Below, piece by piece: positions 1-5,943 of a stretch of DNA of 18,705 nucleotides. Every line of letters starts with the position of its first letter. Position 1 is the first letter of the stretch. Location: the NCBI GenBank assembly GCA_023150215.1, contig JAKLLJ010000025.1, positions 268 to 18,972 on the forward strand, given 5' to 3'. The notes beneath the pieces were generated by a model that worked only from the letters and a program-made list of their open reading frames with translations, did no database searches and was not told the origin of the DNA. Both the position numbers and the translations under genes were made by a program. Source of the stretch: Thauera sp. (GTDB lineage Bacteria; Pseudomonadota; Gammaproteobacteria; Burkholderiales; Rhodocyclaceae).

Positions 1-1827
1 GGCTCACCCGCCGATGTGCGCACGCTCGACCGCCGTGATCTCGACGCACTCGCCAGCGAACTGCGCGCCTTCCTGATCGAGTCCGTATCCAGGACCGGCG
101 GCCATCTTTCGTCCAATCTCGGCACGGTCGAGCTGACCATCGCCCTCCATCACGTCTTCAATACCCCGCACGACCGCATCGTGTGGGACGTCGGCCACCA
201 GACCTACGGCCACAAGATCCTCACCGGCCGCCGCGAGGCGATGTCGGGGCTGCGCCACTTCGGCGGCATCTCCGGCTTTCCGCGGCGCTGCGAGAGCAAT
301 TACGACACCTTCGGCACGGCGCACTCCTCGACCTCGATCTCGGCCGCCCTCGGCATGGCGGTGGCGGCGCGCGCGCGCGGCGAGGACCGTCACGCGATCG
401 CGGTGATCGGCGATGGCGCGATGTCGGCAGGCATGGCCTTCGAGGCGCTCAACAACGCCGGCGACATGGAGGACATCAACCTGCTGGTGATCCTCAACGA
501 CAACGAGATGTCGATCTCGCCGCCGGTCGGGGCGCTCACCAAGATCCTCGCCCGCATGCTGTCCGGATCGACCTACAACACTGCGCGCCGTGTCGGCGAG
601 AAGGTGCTCGGCATGGCGCCGCCGGTGGCCGAGCTCGCGCGCAAGGTCGAGGAGTACGCCAAGGGCATGATCAGCCCGGGCACGCTGTTCGAGGAGTTCG
701 GCTTCCACTACTACGGCCCGATCGACGGCCACGACCTCGACGCGCTGATCCCCACGCTGCACAACCTCAAGCGCCTCAAGGGGCCGCAGTTCCTGCACGT
801 GATCACCCGCAAGGGCCAGGGCTACAAGCTCGCCGAGGCTGATCCGGTGCTCTACCACGGGGTCTCCAAGTTCGACCACACGGCCGGCATCCAGACCAGC
901 AAGGGCGGCGGCAAGCTCACCTACACCCAGGTGTTCGGCGACTGGCTGTGCGACATGGCGAAGGCCGACGCGCGCGTCGTCGGCATCACCCCGGCGATGC
1001 GCGAGGGCTCCGGCCTGGTGCGCTTCGCGCAGGAGTTCCCCGAGCGCTACTTCGACGTCGGCATCGCCGAGCAGCACGCGGTGACTTTCGCCGCAGGCCT
1101 CGCCTGCGAAGGCTTCGTGCCGGTGGTGGCGATCTACTCCACCTTCCTGCAGCGCGCCTACGACCAGTTGATCCACGACGTGGCGCTGCAGAACCTGCCG
1201 GTGGTGTTCGCAATCGACCGCGGCGGCCTGGTCGGCGCCGACGGCGCCACCCACCATGGTGCCTTCGATCTCTCCTACCTCACCTGTGTCCCCAACCTGG
1301 TGGTGATGGCGCCGTCCGACGAGGACGAGTGCCGCCAGATGCTCTATACCGCCGTGCAACATCCGGGCCCGAGCGCGGTGCGCTACCCGCGCGGCAGTGG
1401 CTCCGGCACCCCCCCACAGGCGCAGATGCGCGCCCTGCCGATCGGCAGGGGCGAGATCCTGCGCCACGGCAGACGCGTTGCCCTTCTCGCCTTCGGCAGC
1501 ATGGTCAGCGTGGCGCGCGAGCTTGGGGAGACGCTCGACGCCAGCGTCGCCAACATGCGCTTCATCAAGCCGCTCGACGAGGCCTTGATCGCCGAGCTCG
1601 CCGCCCGCCACGACCTGCTCGTCACGCTCGAGGAGAACGCGGTGATCGGTGGTGCCGGCGCCGAAGTTGCGCGCCTTGTCGACAGCCTCGCGGCGCGGCC
1701 GCGTGTTCTGCGCCTCGGGCTCCCCGACCGTTTCATCGACCACGGCGACCAGGCGCAGCTGCTGGCGACGGTGGGGCTCGACAAGGCCGGCATCATCACC
1801 AGCATCGAGCGCGCGCTCACCCTGTAA
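1..1827 (+). CDS. dxs: 1-deoxy-D-xylulose-5-phosphate synthase (5' end cut by window)
   Basis: Makes 1-deoxy-D-xylulose 5-phosphate from pyruvate and glyceraldehyde 3-phosphate using thiamine diphosphate, the first step of the cytosolic MEP isoprenoid pathway; the product also feeds thiamine and pyridoxal synthesis. Visible signatures are the N-terminal SVSRTGGHLSSNLGTVELT segment, WDVGHQ, the ThDP/Mg motif GDGAMSAG followed by ILNDNEMSIS, the catalytic-glutamate segment GIAEQHAVTFAAG, YSTFLQRAYDQ, and the transketolase C-terminal segment with VTLEENAVIGGAG. The frame is open from base 1 (GSPADVRTL...). By comparison with the roughly 620-residue E. coli enzyme, only about 14 N-terminal residues lie outside the window. 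The GTG at 16 is therefore an internal codon, not the start. The gene appears intact and ends 125 bp before folE2. Identification is essentially certain. Confidence 0.97.
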   Translation, partial: GSPADVRTLDRRDLDALASELRAFLIESVSRTGGHLSSNLGTVELTIALHHVFNTPHDRIVWDVGHQTYGHKILTGRREAMSGLRHFGGISGFPRRCESNYDTFGTAHSSTSISAALGMAVAARARGEDRHAIAVIGDGAMSAGMAFEALNNAGDMEDINLLVILNDNEMSISPPVGALTKILARMLSGSTYNTARRVGEKVLGMAPPVAELARKVEEYAKGMISPGTLFEEFGFHYYGPIDGHDLDALIPTLHNLKRLKGPQFLHVITRKGQGYKLAEADPVLYHGVSKFDHTAGIQTSKGGGKLTYTQVFGDWLCDMAKADARVVGITPAMREGSGLVRFAQEFPERYFDVGIAEQHAVTFAAGLACEGFVPVVAIYSTFLQRAYDQLIHDVALQNLPVVFAIDRGGLVGADGATHHGAFDLSYLTCVPNLVVMAPSDEDECRQMLYTAVQHPGPSAVRYPRGSGSGTPPQAQMRALPIGRGEILRHGRRVALLAFGSMVSVARELGETLDASVANMRFIKPLDEALIAELAARHDLLVTLEENAVIGGAGAEVARLVDSLAARPRVLRLGLPDRFIDHGDQAQLLATVGLDKAGIITSIERALTL

Positions 1828-1830
1828 AAG

Positions 1831-1859
1831 TTGAGCATTTTTGTCGGGAAAGTTAAGAT
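1831..1859 (+). promoter_or_regulatory. Putative folE2 promoter with IscR-like box
   Basis: The sequence shows TTGAGC at 1831-1836 and TAAGAT at 1854-1859 with exactly 17 bp between them, a plausible sigma-70 pair just after the dxs stop. TTGA-N8-GTCGGG at 1831-1848 has the same spacing as the conserved ends of the IscR type 1 site (TTGAC...GTCGG) and would cover the -35 and spacer, a repressor position. The inner bases match the consensus only partly, so regulation by an Fe-S sensor is inference. Confidence 0.45.
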
Positions 1860-1866
1860 TGAATCA

Positions 1867-1889
1867 AAAGTGCAACACGATTGCACTTT
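1867..1889. repeat. Perfect 9-bp inverted repeat in the folE2 leader
   Basis: AAAGTGCAA (1867-1875) and TTGCACTTT (1881-1889) are perfect inverted repeats separated by CACGA. The element begins at about +1 of the predicted folE2 transcript. It could be a dimeric regulator's operator or a 5' UTR hairpin. It is followed by GC-rich sequence rather than a T-run, so it is a poor intrinsic terminator for dxs. Confidence 0.6.
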
Positions 1890-1952
1890 CGGCCACGAAT
1901 GTCGATCCGACCTCCGCCCGCGCCGCGCCGATAACCCAGCAGAGAACAGCCC

Positions 1953-2762
1953 ATGAACGCCCCCATCGAGCTCGCCATCCCCGACGTCCAGAGCAGCGCC
2001 GACAGCCGCCGGATCGCGATCAACAAGGTCGGCATCAAGTCGATCCGCCACCCGGTCAAGGTCGCCGACAAGGCGGGCGGCGTCCAGCACACGGTGGCGA
2101 CGTTCAACATGTATGTCGGCCTGCCCCACAACTTCAAGGGCACCCACATGTCGCGCTTCATCGAGATCCTCAACGGCAACGAGCGTGAGATCTCGGTCGA
2201 GAACTTCGAGCCGATGCTGCGCGCGATGGTCGAACGCCTCGAGGCCGAGACCGGCCACGTCGAGATGAGCTTCCCCTACTTCATCGCCAAGACCGCGCCG
2301 GTCTCCGGCGTGAGGAGTCTGATGGACTACGAGGTGTGCTTCGTCGGCAGCATCCGCGAGGGCGGGGTCTACGAATTCACGATGAAGGTGGTGGTGCCGG
2401 TGACCAGCCTGTGCCCGTGCTCGAAGAAGATCTCCGAATACGGCGCCCACAACCAGCGCTCGCACGTCACCGTCACCGCGGTGCTCAACGACCACCTGTG
2501 GATCGAGGAGATGGTGCAGATGGTCGAGGCCCAGGCCTCGTGCGAGGTCTTCGGCCTGCTCAAGCGCCCCGACGAGAAGTGGGTCACCGAGCGCGCCTAC
2601 GACAACCCCAAGTTCGTCGAGGACATGGTGCGCGACGTCGCCGGCCAGCTGAACCGCGAGCCGCGCATCGACGCCTACGTGGTCGAGTCCGAGAACTTCG
2701 AGTCGATCCACAACCACTCCGCTTACGCGCTGATCGAGCGCGACAAGCGCGGCGGGGCCTGA
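1953..2762 (+). CDS. folE2: GTP cyclohydrolase FolE2 (type IB)
   Basis: Converts GTP to 7,8-dihydroneopterin triphosphate, the entry step of tetrahydrofolate synthesis, in the cytosol. The 269-residue protein matches the FolE2 family in length and pattern. The metal-site region TSLCPCSKKISEYGAHNQRSH (Cys154, Cys156, His166, His171) is the family hallmark, and VRSLMDYEV, ESENFESIHNHSAYA and the N-terminal GIKSIRHPV segment also fit. It is unrelated in sequence to zinc-dependent FolE and is known to work with other divalent metals, so many bacteria use it when zinc is scarce. The ATG follows a weak AGAGAA ribosome-binding site. No recognisable Zur box was seen; the leader instead holds an IscR-like box and a perfect inverted repeat. 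It lies on the same strand 125 bp after dxs but appears to have its own promoter. Confidence 0.96.
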   Translation: MNAPIELAIPDVQSSADSRRIAINKVGIKSIRHPVKVADKAGGVQHTVATFNMYVGLPHNFKGTHMSRFIEILNGNEREISVENFEPMLRAMVERLEAETGHVEMSFPYFIAKTAPVSGVRSLMDYEVCFVGSIREGGVYEFTMKVVVPVTSLCPCSKKISEYGAHNQRSHVTVTAVLNDHLWIEEMVQMVEAQASCEVFGLLKRPDEKWVTERAYDNPKFVEDMVRDVAGQLNREPRIDAYVVESENFESIHNHSAYALIERDKRGGA

Positions 2763-2851
2763 CCCCCGCCCCTTTAGCGGGGCCGTGTCGCGGGTGCGCT
2801 CGGGCACGCACGCCCGGCGCCGCGACGCGATGGTCGCAAGCGCGTCGGCGG

Positions 2852-2876
2852 AGTAAGATAAGCGTTTTCTGAAATA
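2852..2876 (+). promoter_or_regulatory. Promoter-proximal element before the AhpD-like gene (copy 1 of 2)
   Basis: A possible -10 (TAAGAT, 2854-2859) runs into ATAAGCGTTTTCTGAAATA (2858-2876), which merges with the AGGAG ribosome-binding site at 2876-2880. The same 19-nt string, with two mismatches, lies before the RND operon at 5892-5910, again just after a -10-like hexamer. A weak -35 candidate (TGGTCG, 2831-2836) is 17 bp upstream. This may be a shared core promoter and initial transcribed region or a shared operator; no regulator is identified. Confidence 0.4.
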
Positions 2877-2885
2877 GGAGAACGC

Positions 2886-3239
2886 ATGATGTCCAAGTCC
2901 CACGTCCAGATCGTGAGCGATGTCTCCAAGGCGCTCGCCACGCTGCGCAAGGAGATCCCCGAGACCATGCAGGGCTTCGGCGCGATGGCCAAGAGCTCGC
3001 TGCAGGACGGCGTGCTGAGCGAGCTGCAGAAGGAACTCATCGCACTCGCGATCGCCGTCACCCAGCGCTGCGACGCCTGCATCGGCTTCCACATCAAGGC
3101 GCTGATCCGCCTCGGCGCGACCCGCGAGCAGATCATGGAGACCCTGGGCGTGTGCACCTATATGGGCGGCGGCCCGGCCCTGATGTACGCCGCGGAAGCG
3201 GTGCGCGCCTACGAGGAGATGCTGCCGCAGGCCAGGTGA
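2886..3239 (+). CDS. Carboxymuconolactone decarboxylase family protein, AhpD-like
   Basis: A 117-residue single-domain protein of the CMD/AhpD superfamily. It has the complete AhpD-type signature E-x11-C-x2-C-x3-H (Glu50, Cys62, Cys65, His69), the redox or peroxidatic disulfide site, so a thiol-peroxidase or reductase-type role is more likely than true carboxymuconolactone decarboxylation. The C-terminal helix pattern (LGVCTYMGGGPALMYAAEA) is typical of the short gamma-CMD subgroup. No signal peptide is seen, so it should be cytosolic. The AGGAG at 2876-2880 sits 5 nt before the first ATG (2886) and 8 nt before the second (2889), and either could be used. The gene stands alone and shares an unusual leader element with the RND operon, a hint of common stress regulation. 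The physiological substrate cannot be told from sequence. Confidence 0.9.
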   Translation: MMSKSHVQIVSDVSKALATLRKEIPETMQGFGAMAKSSLQDGVLSELQKELIALAIAVTQRCDACIGFHIKALIRLGATREQIMETLGVCTYMGGGPALMYAAEAVRAYEEMLPQAR

Positions 3240-3337
3240 GCGCAGCCCGGGCCCGACCGCGGCCGCCTTGCCCGTCCCGATGCGCCGGGTCGGGGCCGGC
3301 GACGGGATCTCTTCACTTTACCCCCCGCAAAAAACTG

Positions 3338-3365
3338 TTCACTTCCCGGAAAAAAACACTATAAT
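3338..3365 (+). promoter_or_regulatory. Promoter of tRNA-Ser(CGA)
   Basis: A consensus -10 TATAAT (3360-3365) lies 14 nt before the mature tRNA end, with TTCACT (3338-3343) 16 bp upstream as a fair -35. The surrounding A-rich tract at 3329-3356 contrasts with the GC-rich DNA on both sides. Confidence 0.7.
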
Positions 3366-3379
3366 GCCGACCTTCGAGC

Positions 3380-3469
<90 letters not shown>

Positions 3470-3477
3470 ATTAGTAC

Positions 3478-3505
3478 TTGAAGTTGCTGGATCAGTCGTT
3501 ATAAT
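3478..3505 (+). promoter_or_regulatory. Promoter of tRNA-Arg(ACG)
   Basis: TTGAAG (3478-3483) and a consensus TATAAT (3500-3505) with 16 bp spacing lie between the two tRNA genes. The second tRNA therefore need not depend on read-through from the first, although no terminator separates them. Confidence 0.7.
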
Positions 3506-3531
3506 CCGGCACCTTCGCAGTGCAGCACAAA

Positions 3532-3608
3532 GCGCCCGTAGCTCATCTGGATAGAGTACCTGGCTACGAACCAGGGGGTAGGAGGTTCGAATCCTTCCGG
3601 GCGCGCCA
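3532..3608 (+). tRNA. tRNA-Arg (anticodon ACG)
   Basis: A 77-nt cloverleaf. The acceptor GCGCCCG (3532-3538) pairs with CGGGCGC (3598-3604), followed by discriminator G and an encoded CCA (3606-3608). The anticodon stem CCTGG/CCAGG encloses CTACGAA, so the anticodon is ACG (3566-3568). In bacteria A34 of this tRNA is normally edited to inosine, letting it read CGU, CGC and CGA. The T-loop TTCGAAT and the GGGTA variable region are standard. Confidence 0.97.
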
Positions 3609-3614
3609 GATTCT

Positions 3615-3651
3615 AAAAACGCCGGCTTCTTGTGAAGCCGGCGTTTTTTTT
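3615..3651. terminator. Strong bidirectional intrinsic terminator
   Basis: A perfect 10-bp stem CGCCGGCTTC (3620-3629) / GAAGCCGGCG (3634-3643) with a TTGT loop is followed by eight T residues (3644-3651). On the other strand the same hairpin is followed by five T residues (complement of 3615-3619). It should end the tRNA transcripts and also the convergent alpha/beta hydrolase transcript, whose stop codon is about 45 bp away. Confidence 0.95.
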
Positions 3652-3696
3652 GGTGTTGCCCCTCATCGAGCACGAGCGCAGCGCGCTGCGCCGCCT

Positions 3697-4554
3697 TCAG
3701 GGACAGCGCGCCACCCTGCCCCGGCGCACCGGCTCCAGGAAGCCGCAGACCCGCTCGATGACCACCTCCGGCCGTTCCCGATGCGGCACATGGAAGGTCT
3801 CGGGAAGGATCTCGACCTGCGCCGGACCGGCGGAGAGGCCACCGATGAGCTCTGGATGAATGGTCGTGCCGTATTCGTCATGGACACCATGGAGGGCGAG
3901 CACGGGACAGCGGACCTGCGGCAGCACCGACTTCAACGACCAGGCCGCGAACTCCGGGTGCAACCAGCTTTCGGTCCACGCGTCCAGCACCCAGCGTGCC
4001 TTGTCACCGTGGTAACGCTCCAGCCGCTTCAGCTGCGCGCCGTCGGTAAACTGCCCCTTGGCCTGCGCGATGCTGCTCAGCGTCAGCGCCTCGGGAAAGA
4101 CCTGGGCCGACTCGGTGATCAAGGCATCGCAGGCGGAGGCGAACAGCGCCGCACAGTTGACCGCCATCCCACCCCCCACGCTGTGGCCGAAAGCCACGAA
4201 ACGCTCCAGCCCGAGTTGCTCGCGCAGGACCGGGAAGAAGACCTGCGCCTCCTCGGCAACGAAATCCAGCGTCGGCAATTCCGCACGCGCAGCCGAGCGG
4301 CCGAAGCCGAGGCGGTCGTAGGCAATCACGCGGCGGCCGCTGGCCGCACACAGCGCAGCAGGAAAGTCCCGCCACAGCTCGACGCAGCCGAGCGAGTCGT
4401 GGAAAAGAACGATGGCGCTAGCGCGCACGCCACCGCTGCCCTCGCCTGCGCCGGGCGTGCCCGGAGGCACCCACGCACGCGCGAAGATGCGGCCTTGCGG
4501 GTGCGCGACCCAAAGGTCGGAGGTAGCGATGTCAGAAGGCCGCCGTCGGGTCAT
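3697..4554 (-). CDS. Alpha/beta hydrolase fold protein
   Basis: A 285-residue serine hydrolase of the alpha/beta fold. A candidate catalytic triad is visible: nucleophile Ser125 in GHSVGG, Asp226 in HGVHDEYG, and His255 in ETFHVPHRERP. An FHDS segment at 51-54, before the WRDFPAALCASGRRVIAYDRLGFGRS stretch, likely gives the oxyanion region. I chose ATG 4554 because the further N-terminal extension in the same frame (to 4641) is low-complexity Arg/Thr-rich and unlike the family; AGAGAA lies a few bases before this ATG. No signal peptide or membrane segment is seen, so it is probably cytosolic. The substrate cannot be inferred; esterases, haloalkane dehalogenases and C-C bond hydrolases share this layout. 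It is transcribed alone, towards the shared terminator, from a region carrying a perfect palindrome. Confidence 0.88.
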   Translation of the reverse strand: MTRRRPSDIATSDLWVAHPQGRIFARAWVPPGTPGAGEGSGGVRASAIVLFHDSLGCVELWRDFPAALCAASGRRVIAYDRLGFGRSAARAELPTLDFVAEEAQVFFPVLREQLGLERFVAFGHSVGGGMAVNCAALFASACDALITESAQVFPEALTLSSIAQAKGQFTDGAQLKRLERYHGDKARWVLDAWTESWLHPEFAAWSLKSVLPQVRCPVLALHGVHDEYGTTIHPELIGGLSAGPAQVEILPETFHVPHRERPEVVIERVCGFLEPVRRGRVARCP

Positions 4555-4858
4555 GGTGGGTTCTCTGGTCCTGGTGGGTCGGCGCTGCCGATGACGCCCA
4601 CCGCCCTCGACACGTGCGGCGATCACACCGGCTGCCGGCATGTGAGCGTTGCTGCGAACGGGACGGATCCGTACTGCGCCGTATTGGAAGAGGCATTCTT
4701 TCTCCCATTGACGTTCACGTCAACATCTGCACACGCGCCGAAGCCTGCGAAGCTCCGCACGCTCCCGCCCGTAACGCCCCTCTCCGGCGCCCACCGTTAC
4801 TGCGGACGCGCGCAAGCTCGGTTAAGCTGGCGGACTCGAACCCTCTCCTGATCCGGTG
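4555..4858. other. 304-bp divergent intergenic region
   Basis: Separates the reverse-strand hydrolase from the forward DnaJ-like gene. Its only strong feature is the TTGACGTTCACGTCAA palindrome with an overlapping reverse-strand promoter candidate. I see no convincing promoter or ribosome-binding site for the DnaJ-like gene, and no RNA gene. Confidence 0.6.
4690..4723 (-). promoter_or_regulatory. Perfect palindrome over a putative hydrolase promoter
   Basis: TTGACGT-TC-ACGTCAA (4708-4723) is a perfect 16-bp palindrome. Read on the reverse strand, its TTGACG forms a near-consensus -35 with AAGAAT 17 bp downstream (4/6 match to TATAAT), pointing to the hydrolase about 130 nt away. The shape resembles operators of MerR-family regulators of branched-chain amino acid or fatty acid catabolism (LiuR-type), but the regulator is not in the window and the assignment is inference. 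Confidence 0.5.
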
Positions 4859-5383
4859 ATGCCCGACGCTCACGCACTGCTCGGCCTGCAACCCGGCGCC
4901 ACGCCGCAGCAGATCAAGCGCGCCTTTCGCAAACTGGCCATGCAGTGGCATCCCGACCGCAACGCCGACCCGGCTGCCGCCGCGCATTTCCGGCGCCTGC
5001 GCGAGGCGCACGACAGTCTGCTCGCCACGCTCCTCGACGCGGCCGAAACGGCGTCGCGAAACGACCACGGCAGTGCCAGTGAGGACGCGGCACAGGCCAC
5101 CCGAGCGCGGCGCCGATCGCAGGCAGACGCTGGAAATCAGCATCGAGGAAAGCTTCACAGGCGCGCTGTGCGCGATCGTCGTCCCCCGCCGTGCGCCCTG
5201 TGTGCAATGCGACGGCAGCGGCAAGGAGACGCTGAGCGTCAGCCAGCTCTGTCCGTCCTGCGGCGGCACCGGACGCCTGCGCGCCCCCGCCGGACTGGTA
5301 CGCTGCCCGGACTGCGACGGGCGCGGCTACCGCAGCGCCTGCCCATGCAGCGTGTGCGCCGGCAGTGGCGAGCAGACCATTGA
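4859..5383 (+). CDS. DnaJ-like co-chaperone, J-domain part (5' half of frameshifted gene)
   Basis: Only about the first 80 codons are meaningful in this frame. They encode a J domain, beginning MPDAHALLGLQPGATPQQIK, with the diagnostic HPD tripeptide at 31-33 (QWHPDRN), which stimulates the ATPase of DnaK-type Hsp70s. After about codon 80 (near 5098) the frame drifts into Arg-rich nonsense up to the stop at 5383, while the expected continuation (ERGADRR...LEISIEESF) lies in the +1 frame. The whole locus is therefore 4859-5873. ATG 4859 is preferred over the adjacent GTG 4856; neither has a good ribosome-binding site. No glycine/phenylalanine-rich linker is seen. A single extra base between about 5050 and 5102 would explain the split. 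It may be a sequencing error, a true pseudogene or, less likely, programmed frameshifting. Confidence 0.7.
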   Translation: MPDAHALLGLQPGATPQQIKRAFRKLAMQWHPDRNADPAAAAHFRRLREAHDSLLATLLDAAETASRNDHGSASEDAAQATRARRRSQADAGNQHRGKLHRRAVRDRRPPPCALCAMRRQRQGDAERQPALSVLRRHRTPARPRRTGTLPGLRRARLPQRLPMQRVRRQWRADH

Positions 5384-5873
5384 GCGCACGCTCGAGGTCC
5401 GCATTCCGGCGGGCGTGGTCGACGACGACGAGCTGCGTCTGGCCGGCGAAGGCGACCCTCACGCCAACCCGGGTCATCCGCCCGGCGACCTGCGCCTGCG
5501 CATCCGTCTCGCCCCCCACCCCCTGTTTCGCCGCGACGGCCGCGACCTGATCCTGCAGCGCCCGGTGAGCGCACTGCGGCTACTGATCGGCGGCACGATC
5601 CGGGTCCCCCATCCCGCGGGCCTGCGCAGCCTGCGCATCGAACCCGGGCTCGCCCATCCGCGCAGCCTGCGCATCGCCGGTGCCGGCTTTCCGGCGCGCG
5701 CGAAGTGGCCGGCGGGCGATCTGGTGGTCGAGTTCGAGCCGCTCCTGCCGCACTCCCCCGACACCGCCCTGCACGATCTGATCGACCAGCTGGACCGCGC
5801 CCTCGCCGCCAGCGCCGACCATCACTTTCCGGAGCTCGCACGCTGGGAGGCCGACTGGCTGAACGAGCATTGA
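5073..5873 (+). CDS. DnaJ-like co-chaperone, zinc-finger and C-terminal part (3' half of frameshifted gene)
   Basis: This frame carries the rest of a type I (DnaJ-class) J-protein. It opens with the ERGADRR segment leading into LEISIEESFTGA, followed by four cysteine repeats CVQCDGSG, CPSCGGTG, CPDCDGRG and CSVCAGSG, which bind two zinc ions, and then the substrate-binding beta domains (VRIPAGVVDDDELRLAGEGDP, GDLRLRIRLAPHPLFRRDGRDL). The GTG at 5073 is just the first in-frame start-like codon and lies inside the linker, so an independent start is unlikely. Joined to the upstream J domain the protein would be about 338 residues, shorter than canonical DnaJ (about 375) because the G/F linker is missing. 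No dnaK or grpE is nearby, so this is probably an accessory J-protein rather than the main dnaJ. Confidence 0.75.
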   Translation: MPVRTRHRPPERGADRRQTLEISIEESFTGALCAIVVPRRAPCVQCDGSGKETLSVSQLCPSCGGTGRLRAPAGLVRCPDCDGRGYRSACPCSVCAGSGEQTIERTLEVRIPAGVVDDDELRLAGEGDPHANPGHPPGDLRLRIRLAPHPLFRRDGRDLILQRPVSALRLLIGGTIRVPHPAGLRSLRIEPGLAHPRSLRIAGAGFPARAKWPAGDLVVEFEPLLPHSPDTALHDLIDQLDRALAASADHHFPELARWEADWLNEH

Positions 5874-5885
5874 ATCGGCACCCGC

Positions 5886-5910
5886 AGTACAATAAGCGTT
5901 TACTGATATA
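5886..5910 (+). promoter_or_regulatory. Promoter-proximal element before the RND operon (copy 2 of 2)
   Basis: A -10-like TACAAT (5888-5893) runs into ATAAGCGTTTACTGATATA (5892-5910), 17 of 19 bases identical to the element at 2858-2876 and in the same position relative to a -10-like hexamer. No good -35 is found 16-18 bp upstream, which would suit an activator-dependent promoter. It lies 34-58 bp before the adaptor ATG. Confidence 0.4.
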
Positions 5911-5943
5911 TATGTCCCGCAGGGGCATCCGAGGCTCCGCCCC

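Noticed and set aside
4..1743. Very long reverse-strand open frame opposite dxs
   Set aside because: It is a codon-bias shadow of dxs in GC-rich DNA, with Ala/Arg/His/Gly-rich composition and no recognisable domain. Similar shadows lie opposite serS, rarA, ftsK, the RND permease and other genes.
2751..2782. Overlapping GC-rich hairpins at the end of folE2 (GGCGGGG/CCCCGCC and CCCCGC/GCGGGG)
   Set aside because: The two stems compete for the same bases and no T-run follows. They may slow polymerase, but I cannot call an intrinsic terminator or an attenuator.
3252..3294. CCCGACC...GGTCGGG inverted repeat after the AhpD-like gene
   Set aside because: A 29-nt loop, GC-rich arms and no T-tract; expected by chance in such GC-rich sequence.
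3520..4851. Long forward frame starting in the tRNA-Arg region
   Set aside because: It would translate through tRNA-Arg, the strong terminator and the antisense of the alpha/beta hydrolase, which has intact catalytic motifs. It is not a gene.
5096..5110. Programmed +1 frameshifting signal at the DnaJ-like junction
   Set aside because: The region has ACC CGA but no adjacent in-frame stop, no convincing internal Shine-Dalgarno stimulator and no obvious downstream pseudoknot, so I favour an indel or error.
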